This document shows positions 7,431-16,971 of a stretch of DNA of 64,000 nucleotides, in pieces (the stretch's first letter is position 1; every line of letters begins with the position of its first letter). The notes beneath the pieces are model-generated. The model did no database searches. It was not told the origin of the DNA and was given only the letters and a program-made list of their open reading frames with translations. The stretch lies in contig NZ_JARXWB010000011.1 in the NCBI RefSeq assembly GCF_029892425.1, forward strand, positions 62,001-126,000. Direction: 5' to 3'. Position numbers and translations under genes: made by a program. The DNA comes from Bradyrhizobium sp. BR13661. Its GTDB lineage: Bacteria > Pseudomonadota > Alphaproteobacteria > Rhizobiales > Xanthobacteraceae.

Positions 7431-8741
7431 GTGGAGCATTCGGCCAGCATCACCCCCAAAAACCTCGTCATCTGCTGTGACGGCACCGGCAACGAGATCT
7501 CGCAGAACATCTCCAACGTCCTGAAGCTCTATCGGTCCTTGCGCAAGACCGACAAGACGCATCCGCGGCAGATGGTGTTTTACGATCCCGGCGTCGGCAC
7601 GGTGACGGAGCCGTCGACCTGGAACAGGTGGAAGGCCAACATCAGGCTGGTGCTGGGGCTCGCCACCGGCTACGGGCTCGATGACAACACGCTGTCGGCC
7701 TATTGCTTCCTGGTCGAGCATTATGCGCCCGGCGACAAGATCTACCTGTTCGGCTTTTCGCGCGGCGCCTACACCGTGCGCGTGCTGGCGGGGCTGATCC
7801 ACAAGGTGGGACTGATCTCGCCGGAGCAGGCGAACCTCGCAGGCTCGGGCCTGATCGCCTACAAGCAATATTCCGGGCTCGGGCGCGGCAACGACATCAA
7901 GGACCTCGAAGACATTGCCTTCGACGAGCAGGGGCCGCTGCCGAAGGACGCATTCGACCTCGCCGCGCAGTTCGCGCGCATCACCTCGACGCGCTGGCCC
8001 ACCATCCACTTCATCGGCGTCTGGGACACGGTGGCGAGCGTGATCGTGCCGCGGCGCGACGTATTCTTCCTGGTGTTCAGCCTGGAGGAGCTCGCCTTCA
8101 CGCTGCGCAACCCCAGCGTCAACATCTTCCGCCAGGCGATCGCGATCGACGAGCGGCGCCGTATGTTCCGCCTGAAGGCGTATGACGAGCCGCAGGAGTT
8201 CTGGAGCAACCGCTACGTCCCCGACGAGAAGAAGGTGCCGCAGGACATCCTGCAGGTGTGGTTCGCCGGCGTGCATTGCGACGTCGGCGGCGGCTATCCG
8301 GAGGAGACAAGCGCGGAGTCGAAATATCCGCTGCTGTGGATGATCGAGGAAGCTGATAAAGCAGGGCTGCATTTCAACCCGAGCACCGTGAACCAGCTCG
8401 CCTGGGGCAAGGAGCGCAAGGGCTCGCCTTTTAAATATGTCGGGCCTGCGTATACGCCGAAGGAGAGCCCGCTGCACGATTCGATGAGCCCGGCCTGGCG
8501 CGTGCTGGAGTATTTGCCGAAGCGCGCGACATACAAGGAATGGCCTGAGCGGAAGGTGGTCGCGGGATTCTACATTCCCGATTGCGAGCCGCGCTTCATC
8601 CCCGAGGGCGCGCATGTGCATGAGAGCGTGGTGAAGCGGATGGACGTGGATGCTGGTTATCGGCCGGTAAATCTGCCGAAGACGTATGTGACGGTGCCGA
8701 TGCCGGTGGAGCCGGGGGTGGAGATGGCGGCGGGGGTGTGA
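7431..8741 (+). CDS. DUF2235 alpha/beta hydrolase (Tle1-like phospholipase family)
   Basis: 436 residues from GTG 7431. NLVICCDGTGNE (11-22) is the family's oxyanion/acidic segment, and GFSRGAYT (108-115) is the nucleophile elbow. DFxGVWDT-like FIGVWDTVAS follows, and FAGVHCDVGGGY carries the late Asp/His region. DUF2235 includes the type VI secretion lipase effectors Tle1; here no VgrG, PAAR or immunity gene is adjacent, so a plain cytosolic esterase is equally likely. A TATACT box lies in the upstream segment CTATACTCGCCCCGGTAGCA that is also present in the two relic copies. It is the only intact member of a triplicated gene start. Confidence 0.85.
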   Translation: MEHSASITPKNLVICCDGTGNEISQNISNVLKLYRSLRKTDKTHPRQMVFYDPGVGTVTEPSTWNRWKANIRLVLGLATGYGLDDNTLSAYCFLVEHYAPGDKIYLFGFSRGAYTVRVLAGLIHKVGLISPEQANLAGSGLIAYKQYSGLGRGNDIKDLEDIAFDEQGPLPKDAFDLAAQFARITSTRWPTIHFIGVWDTVASVIVPRRDVFFLVFSLEELAFTLRNPSVNIFRQAIAIDERRRMFRLKAYDEPQEFWSNRYVPDEKKVPQDILQVWFAGVHCDVGGGYPEETSAESKYPLLWMIEEADKAGLHFNPSTVNQLAWGKERKGSPFKYVGPAYTPKESPLHDSMSPAWRVLEYLPKRATYKEWPERKVVAGFYIPDCEPRFIPEGAHVHESVVKRMDVDAGYRPVNLPKTYVTVPMPVEPGVEMAAGV

Positions 8742-8756
8742 GGTTGTGAGCTCGCT

Positions 8757-8944
8757 GCCACCCTCCCCCGGAGGGGGAGGGTCGGCTCACGTTGAGCGCA
8801 GCGAAATGTGAGACGGGGTGGGGTGGCGGTCTCTCCGCGTCCAACAGTGCCCGTTTGGAGAGATCACCCCACCCCGCTCGCGCTTCGCGCGATCGACCCA
8901 CGGGCGAGCTACGCTCGTCCCGGACCCCTCCAGGGGAGGGTGCG
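8757..8944. repeat. Large dispersed palindromic repeat (CCCTCCCC/GGGGAGGG family)
   Basis: CACCCTCCCCCGGAGGGGGA, then TGTGAGACGGGGTGGGGTG, a central inverted section around AGTGCCCGTTTGGAGAGATC, ACCCCACCCCGCTCGCGCTT, and CTCCAGGGGAGGGTG. The same modular element is at 18938-19088. It is non-coding; the rest of the 345-bp gap up to the PilZ gene shows no gene. Confidence 0.65.
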
Positions 8945-9086
8945 CACCCCGTTACCGCCGTTTTCTTCCATCGCCACCACTTTTCATTAAAATTCTCCAC
9001 CCCGCCTTAGCGTGATCGCAGAAACTCCCCTCCATCATCTCCTCCCAAGCCCACCGCGCTGTCCGCGGTATTGGAGGAGAGTGCCA

Positions 9087-9332
9087 ATGCATCCGCGTCG
9101 ACACGCCCGTGTGAAACCTGCAGGCCTGGTGTCCCGCCAGGCCAAGATCATCACCGACCCGCGCGCGCCTGTGATTCTGTGCACGCTGATCGACTATTCG
9201 CCGGGAGGCGCCTGCGTCGATCTCGGCGGACAGGTGAAGATCCCCGATCGGTTCGAGCTGCTGCACGTCAACACCAAGAAACGCTGCCGCATCGCCTGGA
9301 AGCGCGGCACGCGGGTGGGCGTGGTGTTTTAG
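9087..9332 (+). CDS. PilZ-domain protein
   Basis: 81 residues with ribosome site GGAGGAGA upstream of ATG 9087. RRHARVKP is the RxxxR half of the cyclic-di-GMP binding signature, and DYSPGGACVD matches D/NxSxxG in the following strand. Single PilZ domains of this size are common in rhizobia and are thought to act as cyclic-di-GMP receptors. It is monocistronic, converging on a membrane-protein gene across a shared terminator-like hairpin. Confidence 0.8.
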   Translation: MHPRRHARVKPAGLVSRQAKIITDPRAPVILCTLIDYSPGGACVDLGGQVKIPDRFELLHVNTKKRCRIAWKRGTRVGVVF

Positions 9333-9335
9333 GGG

Positions 9336-9366
9336 CTTTCTTCTCCCACAAGAGGAGAAGGAAAAA
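9336..9366. terminator. Bidirectional terminator between convergent genes
   Basis: CTTTCTTCTCC and GGAGAAGGAAAAAAG pair around CACAAGA in the 36 bp between the PilZ stop and the stop of the membrane-protein gene, with T-rich and A-rich flanks. It could serve both directions. Confidence 0.6.
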
Positions 9367-9368
9367 AG

Positions 9369-9776
9369 CTACTTCCGCATCCTCGCCTTCGCCCCCGCGA
9401 CGATCTGCATCGCGACGCCCCCGATCCAGCCCGCAAACACCAGCCAGGTCAGCGCGGCGTGCGGCTCGAGGCGGAGCACGATGACGGCGACGGAGGCGAA
9501 TGCTGCAAGCGTGGCGAAGAACGTGCCGGCGGAGCTCAAGAGCTCGGCGGCATCGATCAGGCTATGCGCGTCGTCGAAGGGCAGCTGCGGCGTGTCGATG
9601 CCCAGATAAAAGCCGATGCTGCCGAGAAGCATCATGAGCAGCAGAAAGCCCTGCGTGGTGAGCGCGGGAAACGCCGATCCGACATAGGCGCCGACGAACA
9701 GCCCGCACGCAGCACCCGCCATCGCGAGGCCAACGCGCTCCAGCACGTGGGCAGTCTTGCGAACACGAAACCGCAT
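9369..9776 (-). CDS. Small inner-membrane protein
   Basis: 135 residues starting MRFRVRKTAHVLERVGLAMA. Three to four hydrophobic segments are visible: about 12-35 (LAMAGAACGLFVGAYVGSAF), 40-60 (TQGFLLLMMLLGSIGFYLGI), 78-100 and 108-128. No catalytic motif is seen. ATG 9776 is preferred because upstream codons belong to a GC-driven extension. Function unknown. Confidence 0.65.
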   Translation of the reverse strand: MRFRVRKTAHVLERVGLAMAGAACGLFVGAYVGSAFPALTTQGFLLLMMLLGSIGFYLGIDTPQLPFDDAHSLIDAAELLSSAGTFFATLAAFASVAVIVLRLEPHAALTWLVFAGWIGGVAMQIVAGAKARMRK

Positions 9777-9937
9777 GGCGGCTCCTCCGTGATCCCCGGA
9801 TGAGCGGAGGTTAGGCCGATTTTGCGAGCGGTGGAAGGTGAGGAGAGTTACGGATACGTGAGGTCTTGCTTGCTCCCTCTCCCCGCATCCGCCTTCGCCC
9901 ACGGCTTCGGCGGACGAGCGCGGGGAGAGCTGACGAA

Positions 9938-11050
<1,113 letters not shown>

Positions 11051-11171
11051 GCGAGGGATCCGGGGGAAGGAGTGATGGAAGCACTTGCATGAAGTTTAAT
11101 GGGGGAATCGCAAATTGCGAGATGCGCGCACGGCATGGCCGCCGGCGCGGCCATGCATCGGGGCCGCGCTG

Positions 11172-11882
11172 CTACTGCGAATCCACGAACTTCCCCGGCT
11201 GCGGCTTGCCCATCCGGATCTTGCCGTCGGGCAGCAGCTCGCCATCGGCCTCGGCCGAGAACTCGATCATGTTGCCGTCGCCGTCATGCTTCAACGCCCT
11301 GGCGAGAGGGCCGAGCTTGTCGAGAAGCCTGGCGTCATCGGCGACCAGGACCCGGTAGTCGGTGAGATGGAAGCGGCGCGGCGCCGCCGGATTGAAAGCC
11401 GCCCAGGTGAAATCAGGCACGGACGAGCGCACCTGGATGTCGTTGGCGCTATCGACGGTGCGGCCGGTGACGTCGCGGAACAGGTCGGGGCTCTCGAGCA
11501 GCTTCGCAAGCCTGCCGTCGACGGCGTAGATGTTCAGCGTAACGACGTGGCGCTCGCTGCGGAACGACACCGCGACGATGCGCGAGTCCGCCGACCACGC
11601 GGCGTGGAAGGCATCCGGCGCCGAGTCCAGGATGTTATCGTCGTTGACGTTGTCGAGCGTCATCAGCTTGCGATGGGCTGGTTCGGCCATCAATGAGAGG
11701 CGGAAATTCTCCGAACCGGCATCGCCCTCGCCATGCGCCGCAATGGAGAGCTTTCCGTTCGGCGCCTTGCCGCCGAGGATGATGGCGTATTCGCCCTTCG
11801 CGTATTTGTGCTCGGCCGTCGCGAAGACCGGCGATACGGCGAGGGTGAGGAGCAAAGCGAGGATGGCGCGGCGGTGGGGCAT
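11172..11882 (-). CDS. Exported conserved hypothetical protein
   Basis: 236 residues with a clear Sec signal peptide (RRAILALLLTLAVSPVFA, likely cleaved after AxA near residue 22). The mature part is predicted mostly beta: KLMTLDNVND, AAWSADSRIVAVSFRSERHV and VVTLNIYAVDGR resemble beta-propeller-like or WD-type blades (AWSADSRIVAVS). No enzyme motif is seen. It lies downstream of the tandem hydrolase gene on the same strand with about 30 bp between them, so they may be co-transcribed. Confidence 0.65.
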   Translation of the reverse strand: MPHRRAILALLLTLAVSPVFATAEHKYAKGEYAIILGGKAPNGKLSIAAHGEGDAGSENFRLSLMAEPAHRKLMTLDNVNDDNILDSAPDAFHAAWSADSRIVAVSFRSERHVVTLNIYAVDGRLAKLLESPDLFRDVTGRTVDSANDIQVRSSVPDFTWAAFNPAAPRRFHLTDYRVLVADDARLLDKLGPLARALKHDGDGNMIEFSAEADGELLPDGKIRMGKPQPGKFVDSQ

Positions 11883-11913
11883 GGTTGTGTGTCGGCCAAG
11901 GGTGCCACCACGT

Positions 11914-13728
11914 TCACCATGAGTTCAGGACACCCAGCAGTACGACCCAATAGATGGCGAACAGGCTCCAACTGCGACGATAGCAAACGATGCCTATGAA
12001 CGCTATCAGGCCGAGGCCAAGGATCCAGATCAACCAGCTTAGATTGGACGCGATCTGAAGGCTGCGCTCGGGCTCTGGCCCGTTCTTCGACCACCAGAGA
12101 TCAAGGAAGTTTAACTTCGGATCGAGCGTGACATAGCGCGCAATGTCGTCGACTCTCGCCTTCGTTTCAAATGCTGCGATATGAGGTCCGGCGATATAGG
12201 TCAGATTGAACAGCCGATCTTCGTCTCCGGTGCCATGCCGAAAGCCGCGAAAGCCAGCCGCGCCAATGTCAAGAACGCCCGGCTTAGCATCCTCATTCCC
12301 GATGAGATCGGATATCTGCTGGAAGAACTGCGGAAAGATCGCGACAACCCAATCGCCCGCGGCACATATATTCCAGACCCGTCCCGTGACACGGTCATCC
12401 CGCATCAGCTTGTCCCAACGATAATGCATGGGCACGACACTACCGGCAAAGAAGACGTTTCTTATCTTCAGCACTTGATAGTTCTGAAGTGCGCTTGCCA
12501 GAATGTAGGTCCCGTTGCTGTGACCGATGAAGTCGACGTCGGTATCGCGAAGGTTGGGATACATTGCTCTCGCCTCCGTGTACTGGTCCATGAACCAGCG
12601 CACGTTGCTTTGGCGATCCCAGTAGAACAGGAAAGGCAGCATCGCGAACCTGCGATAGAGAGGTGGAATGACCTTCACGCCCTTCGAAGCGTCGCCTATT
12701 AGTATGTCGATCGATTGCTTTACCTCGGCTGGCCACGGGCTCTCATCACGGATGCCGTGCATGACAAAGATCAACTGCTTGACGTCGGGATCAGTGTGAA
12801 GTGCCCCCACCTTGTCGGCCCAGTCTGACGGAAATTCGTACCGCGTCTTCGTCAGCGCCATCTGTATAGCCTCGCCTGCTGCCGTTAGCTCCTTGCCCCC
12901 TCCTTGATAGAGACGCGATGCAATCTCGCCGTGGGAAAAACCTTCCAACGATTTGAAAATGACGCCTTCGGGGGATCCTGCCTCCAGATCAATGCTGTCT
13001 TCGCGATCGACAAGTTCGTCCTTGTTGCCGAGAAGATGGACAACCAACGGATGTTGGTTGGCTGGGAGTGAACGGAATAGATCGATCCATTGGATGCGCA
13101 TGTTCGCAACGAATGGCGCACCTTGCATCAGGCTGGCGATGAAACGTCCTGTTCCGGTCAGTCGTCCGACCTCGAGGGCGATAGAACCGAACGCGTATTT
13201 GTAATCATCGAGATTCGTTGGCTTGTGATAGGGCCAGCCACGGTTTGGGGCAGCGAGAGATACATAACGCTCGATGCGTTCGACCCAGTCGTGTCGGCCA
13301 CGAACCTGCTGCTCAGGGCGGTCCTCGTAACCATATCCCCAGAGCAACACCTTACGAAGCAGTAGCCCGCCGGTGCTGTAGCCGAACAGGACGATCTTTT
13401 CGTAATGATACTTCTTGTCTTCCGCATCTATCGCGGTTTCAATTTTTTGGGTTATCTCGTAGGGGTTGATATTGGAAGCCCATTGATGGCTGTAGGTCGG
13501 GATTAGAAGGTCTGCTGCCGGATACGTCTCACGAACCAGTCGTTCTAGCTCCGGCCTGGACGTTCGACCGCCCAATGAGGGCGCATAAACAACTAGGGTC
13601 TTGTGATCTCGATAGGTTGTCTCGATTTGCCCGACGGTACCGAAATCGAAATATCGCAACACGCAAAATATGATCAAGACGGAGATCAACCCGAGCAATT
13701 TGAGCACAGAGCCCATGAGCGTTCTCAA
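11914..13728 (-). CDS. Membrane-anchored protein with two alpha/beta-hydrolase domains
   Basis: 604 residues. An N-terminal membrane helix (about 8-27, LKLLGLISVLIIFCVLRYF) is followed by a first lipase-like domain with GYSTGG (Ser118), Asp237 in LGNKDELVD and His266 in GFSHGE. A second domain begins at FVMHGIRD (321-328) with GHSNG (Ser404), Asp459 in AAGDWV and His516 in AGPHIA. Two membrane helices close the protein (about 564-582 and 588-602). Thus both catalytic triads appear complete in one chain. It is AT-richer than neighbours such as cobT, suggesting transfer. Substrate unknown; a lipid or acyl ester near the membrane is plausible. Confidence 0.75.
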   Translation of the reverse strand: MRTLMGSVLKLLGLISVLIIFCVLRYFDFGTVGQIETTYRDHKTLVVYAPSLGGRTSRPELERLVRETYPAADLLIPTYSHQWASNINPYEITQKIETAIDAEDKKYHYEKIVLFGYSTGGLLLRKVLLWGYGYEDRPEQQVRGRHDWVERIERYVSLAAPNRGWPYHKPTNLDDYKYAFGSIALEVGRLTGTGRFIASLMQGAPFVANMRIQWIDLFRSLPANQHPLVVHLLGNKDELVDREDSIDLEAGSPEGVIFKSLEGFSHGEIASRLYQGGGKELTAAGEAIQMALTKTRYEFPSDWADKVGALHTDPDVKQLIFVMHGIRDESPWPAEVKQSIDILIGDASKGVKVIPPLYRRFAMLPFLFYWDRQSNVRWFMDQYTEARAMYPNLRDTDVDFIGHSNGTYILASALQNYQVLKIRNVFFAGSVVPMHYRWDKLMRDDRVTGRVWNICAAGDWVVAIFPQFFQQISDLIGNEDAKPGVLDIGAAGFRGFRHGTGDEDRLFNLTYIAGPHIAAFETKARVDDIARYVTLDPKLNFLDLWWSKNGPEPERSLQIASNLSWLIWILGLGLIAFIGIVCYRRSWSLFAIYWVVLLGVLNSW

Positions 13729-13820
13729 TCAATACGATAATGATATCTTAAATACACCTCATATTGGTTCGACGAATGCAGCATCGTCAAGCCGAAAGCG
13801 GCAAGAGACCCCGAAGATGT

Positions 13821-14882
13821 TCACTCCACCAGCGTGAACTGCAACAGCAGGGTCCGCTGCAGCAGCGAGAAATTGTCGTCGGACACCATGGTCAGCACGG
13901 TCTCGCCCTCGGCCGTGACGTGGGCGTCGATGCCTTCCATGTTGTCGACCTCGTGGCCGAGATCGGCCCGGAACAGTTCGGGACCGTCGACCAGTGCGCC
14001 GGGTGCGATGCTCTTCAGGGGGATCGCGCGGATGCGGATGTCGATGCCGGTGAACCAGGAGAATTTGCGCTCGAGGATCAAGAGCTCGCCGGAGGCCAGC
14101 AGCACGGCGTCGCTGATGTCGAATTTTTCGGTGCGGCGCACGGCGAACTGGCCGGGCGACGGGCCGCCGATCAGGAAGGCGACCAGATTGCCGTCGGCAT
14201 CGAGCCCCCGCTCGGACAGTGCGATCAGCGTGCCCGCGAGCGGCTGGCTTTTGGGCACGAACACCAGCGCCTCGAGCCCCTTGTTGACCGGCAGCTTGCG
14301 GATCGCAGCGGGCGAGGCGATCACCTCGCCGCGGGAGCGCGTGCCGCCGTGTGCGAAGTCGAAGCGCATGATCTGGTTGACGCGTTCGAGCCCGACATAG
14401 ACGAGCGAGCCGTCGCGCGCGAGCGATTCGGTATCGTACCAGAGCCGCTTCTCCGTGATCGGGCGACCCTCGCTGTTCAGCATCGGCGCGGCCTCGACAT
14501 CGGCGAGACCGACCATCTTGCCGTCGGCATAGCGGATGCTGCCGGTGAACCAGGTGCCTTGATCCGACAGCGCGAGGAAACGCTCGCCCTTGTCGTCGAG
14601 GAAGCGGAAACCCGAGAGGCCGCCGAAGCCGCGATGCGGCGAGGTCAGCGCCAGCCCGCTGCGATATTGCAATGAGCCGAAGCGCACGCGCGAACGGTCG
14701 CGCGGCTCGAACAACGGAATCGGCCGCGCATTGACCTCGATGCTGGCGGGTTCGTTGACAGCGTGCTCAGGCTGCGTCTGCCTCGGCGCGAACTGCGCGT
14801 GCGCAAGCCGAGGAGCTGCGAGAGTGGAAAATCCCGCCGCCGCGTGGCTGACGAAGCTGCGGCGGGATTGATGGGTGCTCAC
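13821..14882 (-). CDS. Tat-exported esterase-like activity of phytase family protein
   Basis: 353 residues. The N-terminus contains SRRSFV, a twin-arginine signal, followed by a hydrophobic stretch ending near AHAQF. The mature part has GFGGLSGFRFLDDKGERFLA, LALSDQGTW and YDTESLARDGS, typical of the phytase-like beta-propeller family (PF13449). The actual substrate is unknown; the family name does not prove phytase activity. Its GTG start overlaps the cobT stop (GTGA at 14879-14882), so it is translationally coupled to cobT. Confidence 0.8.
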   Translation of the reverse strand: MSTHQSRRSFVSHAAAGFSTLAAPRLAHAQFAPRQTQPEHAVNEPASIEVNARPIPLFEPRDRSRVRFGSLQYRSGLALTSPHRGFGGLSGFRFLDDKGERFLALSDQGTWFTGSIRYADGKMVGLADVEAAPMLNSEGRPITEKRLWYDTESLARDGSLVYVGLERVNQIMRFDFAHGGTRSRGEVIASPAAIRKLPVNKGLEALVFVPKSQPLAGTLIALSERGLDADGNLVAFLIGGPSPGQFAVRRTEKFDISDAVLLASGELLILERKFSWFTGIDIRIRAIPLKSIAPGALVDGPELFRADLGHEVDNMEGIDAHVTAEGETVLTMVSDDNFSLLQRTLLLQFTLVE

Positions 14883-16783
14883 GAATGCAGTTTGCGTCGC
14901 GGGCGACCGGCCGGCTGCGACGGCGCGGTGTTGGTCTCGCTGAAGAGTTCAGCGAGCTTCTCGGTGATGGCGCCGCCGAGCTCTTCGGCGTCCACGATCG
15001 TGACCGCGCGGCGATAGTAGCGCGTCACATCATGGCCGATGCCGATCGCGATCAGCTCGACCGGCGAGCGGGTCTCGATCTCCTCGATGATGTGGCGCAG
15101 ATGCCGCTCGAGATAATTGCCGGGATTGACCGACAGCGTTGAATCGTCGACCGGCGCACCGTCCGAGATCATCATCAGGATCTTGCGCTGCTCGGGCCGG
15201 CCGAGCAGGCGCTTGTGCGCCCAGTCGAGCGCCTCGCCGTCGATGTTCTCTTTGAGCAGGCCCTCGCGCATCATCAGGCCAAGGTTTTTCCGCGCACGGC
15301 GCCAGGGGGCGTCGGCGGACTTGTAGATGATGTGGCGGAGATCGTTGAGACGGCCGGGATTGGCCGGCTTGCCGGCGGCCAGCCACGCCTCGCGCGATTG
15401 CCCGCCCTTCCAGGCGCGTGTGGTGAAGCCCAAAATCTCGACCTTGACGCCGCAACGCTCCAGCGTGCGCGCCAGAATGTCGGCGCAGGTGGCGGCGACC
15501 GTGATGGGCCGTCCCCGCATCGAGCCGGAATTGTCGAGCAACAGCGTGACGACGGTGTCGCGGAACGTCGCCTCCTTCTCGTGCATGAAGGACAGCGGAT
15601 GATAGGGATCGGTGACGACGCGCGACAGGCGCGCAGGGTCCAGGATGCCCTCTTCGAGATCGAACTCCCAGGCGCGGTTCTGCTGCGCCATCAACCGGCG
15701 TTGCAGCCGGTTGGCGAGGCGGGCGACGATGCCCTGCAGATGCGCGAGCTGCTTGTCGAGATAAGCGCGCAGGCGCTCCAGCTCGTCATGATCGCAGAGA
15801 TCCTCGGCGGCGATGACCTCATCGAATTTCGGCGCGAAGGCGTGATATTCCGGCCCGCGCGGCTCGTTCTTGCCATGCGAGTTCGGACGCGTCGCCTCGC
15901 CTGGCGTCTCGTCGTCGCCGAGCTCGCCGTCGTCGAACGTATCCGAGGTCGAGGCCTGCGCGCTTTCCATCGCGCTGTCGCTCATCTCTTCGCTGGAGGC
16001 CTGCGCCTGGTCGGCGCTCATCTCCTGCGCGGCATCGGAATCGGGCGAGCCTTCCGCGCCGGACTGATCGTTGTCGCCGTCCTGGTTCTCGTCGTTGTCT
16101 TCGTTCTCTTCGCTGTCGGCGCTACGCTCGTCGCCGATATCGAGCGCCGTCAGCAGATCATGCACGGCATCGCCGAACTTGGTCTGGTCTTCGACCACGC
16201 CGTCGAGCCGGTCGAGCCGCTTGCCGATCTTGTCTTCGAGAATGGGGCGCCAGAGATCGACCATCTTCTTGGCGGCCGCCGGCGGCGCCATGCCGGTCAG
16301 GCGCTCGCGCACCAGCATCGCCAGCGCGTCCGCGAGCGGCGCATCGGCGCGGTCGGTGATCTCGTCGAACTTGCCGCGATGAAAGTGATCGTCAAGCATC
16401 GCGGTGAGATTCTTGGCAACGCCCGCCATGCGGCGCGCGCCGATCGCCTCGACCCGGGCCTGCTCGACCGCCTCGAACACGCCGCGCGCCTGCGGATTGC
16501 CCGGCATCAGCTTGCGATGAACTTTTGGATCGTGACAGGCGATCTTCAGCGCGATGGAATCCGCATGGCCGCGCACGATCGCCGCATCGCGCTTGGTCAT
16601 CTTTCGCGCAGGCTCGGGCAGACGTGCCTTGCCGGGCGCAAGGCCCGGGCGCTCGGCCGCGAAGCTCACGTCGAGCTCGGGCGATTTCGCAATCGCCTTC
16701 AGGCAGGAGGCCACCGAGCGCTTGAACGGCTCGGTCGGCGCTTCCTTGGTGTTACGGAATTTGGAGTTGGAAGGCGTGCTCAT
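14879..16783 (-). CDS. cobT: Cobaltochelatase subunit CobT
   Basis: 634 residues, the usual length. An N-terminal domain (FKRSVASCLKAIAKSPELDV) is followed by a long acidic Asp/Glu/Ser-rich linker (about 225-300) and a C-terminal von Willebrand A domain with the metal site LLLDNSGSMRGRP and later MMISDGAPVDDST. With CobS and CobN it inserts cobalt into hydrogenobyrinate a,c-diamide in the aerobic cobalamin pathway. It lies downstream of cobS with a repeat-filled gap of about 190 bp. cobN is not in the window, as is common in rhizobia. Confidence 0.95.
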   Translation of the reverse strand: MSTPSNSKFRNTKEAPTEPFKRSVASCLKAIAKSPELDVSFAAERPGLAPGKARLPEPARKMTKRDAAIVRGHADSIALKIACHDPKVHRKLMPGNPQARGVFEAVEQARVEAIGARRMAGVAKNLTAMLDDHFHRGKFDEITDRADAPLADALAMLVRERLTGMAPPAAAKKMVDLWRPILEDKIGKRLDRLDGVVEDQTKFGDAVHDLLTALDIGDERSADSEENEDNDENQDGDNDQSGAEGSPDSDAAQEMSADQAQASSEEMSDSAMESAQASTSDTFDDGELGDDETPGEATRPNSHGKNEPRGPEYHAFAPKFDEVIAAEDLCDHDELERLRAYLDKQLAHLQGIVARLANRLQRRLMAQQNRAWEFDLEEGILDPARLSRVVTDPYHPLSFMHEKEATFRDTVVTLLLDNSGSMRGRPITVAATCADILARTLERCGVKVEILGFTTRAWKGGQSREAWLAAGKPANPGRLNDLRHIIYKSADAPWRRARKNLGLMMREGLLKENIDGEALDWAHKRLLGRPEQRKILMMISDGAPVDDSTLSVNPGNYLERHLRHIIEEIETRSPVELIAIGIGHDVTRYYRRAVTIVDAEELGGAITEKLAELFSETNTAPSQPAGRPRRKLHS

Positions 16784-16819
16784 CTCGCTCTCACTGTCGT
16801 CCCAAGCTCAGCTTGATCT

Positions 16820-16962
16820 GTCGTCCCCGCGAACGCGGGGACCCATAACCCCAGGACGTCATTTGGCGAAGGGTGGCAACTGACAGCTCGCGCTACAATC
16901 ACGGCCTGTGGTTATGGGTCCCGGATCTGCGCTCCGCTTCGCTGCGCTTGTCCGGGACGACA
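16820..16962. repeat. Dispersed inverted-repeat element between cobS and cobT
   Basis: GTCGTCCCCGCGAACGCGGG then ACCCATAACCCC at one end, and GGTTATGGGTCCCGGATCTG through TTGTCCGGGACGACA at the other, enclose a spacer of about 60 bp. Same general layout as the elements at 5851 and 58643. It would be transcribed within the cobST message. Confidence 0.6.
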
Positions 16963-16971
16963 TCCCACACC

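Noticed and set aside
8596..9010. Open frames of 60-130 codons around 8.6-9.0 kb
   Set aside because: They lie in the palindromic repeat at 8757-8944 and are Pro/Ser-rich artefacts of it.
15215..16816. 533-codon frame opposite cobT
   Set aside because: Shadow of cobT; Arg/Ala-rich translation without domain features.
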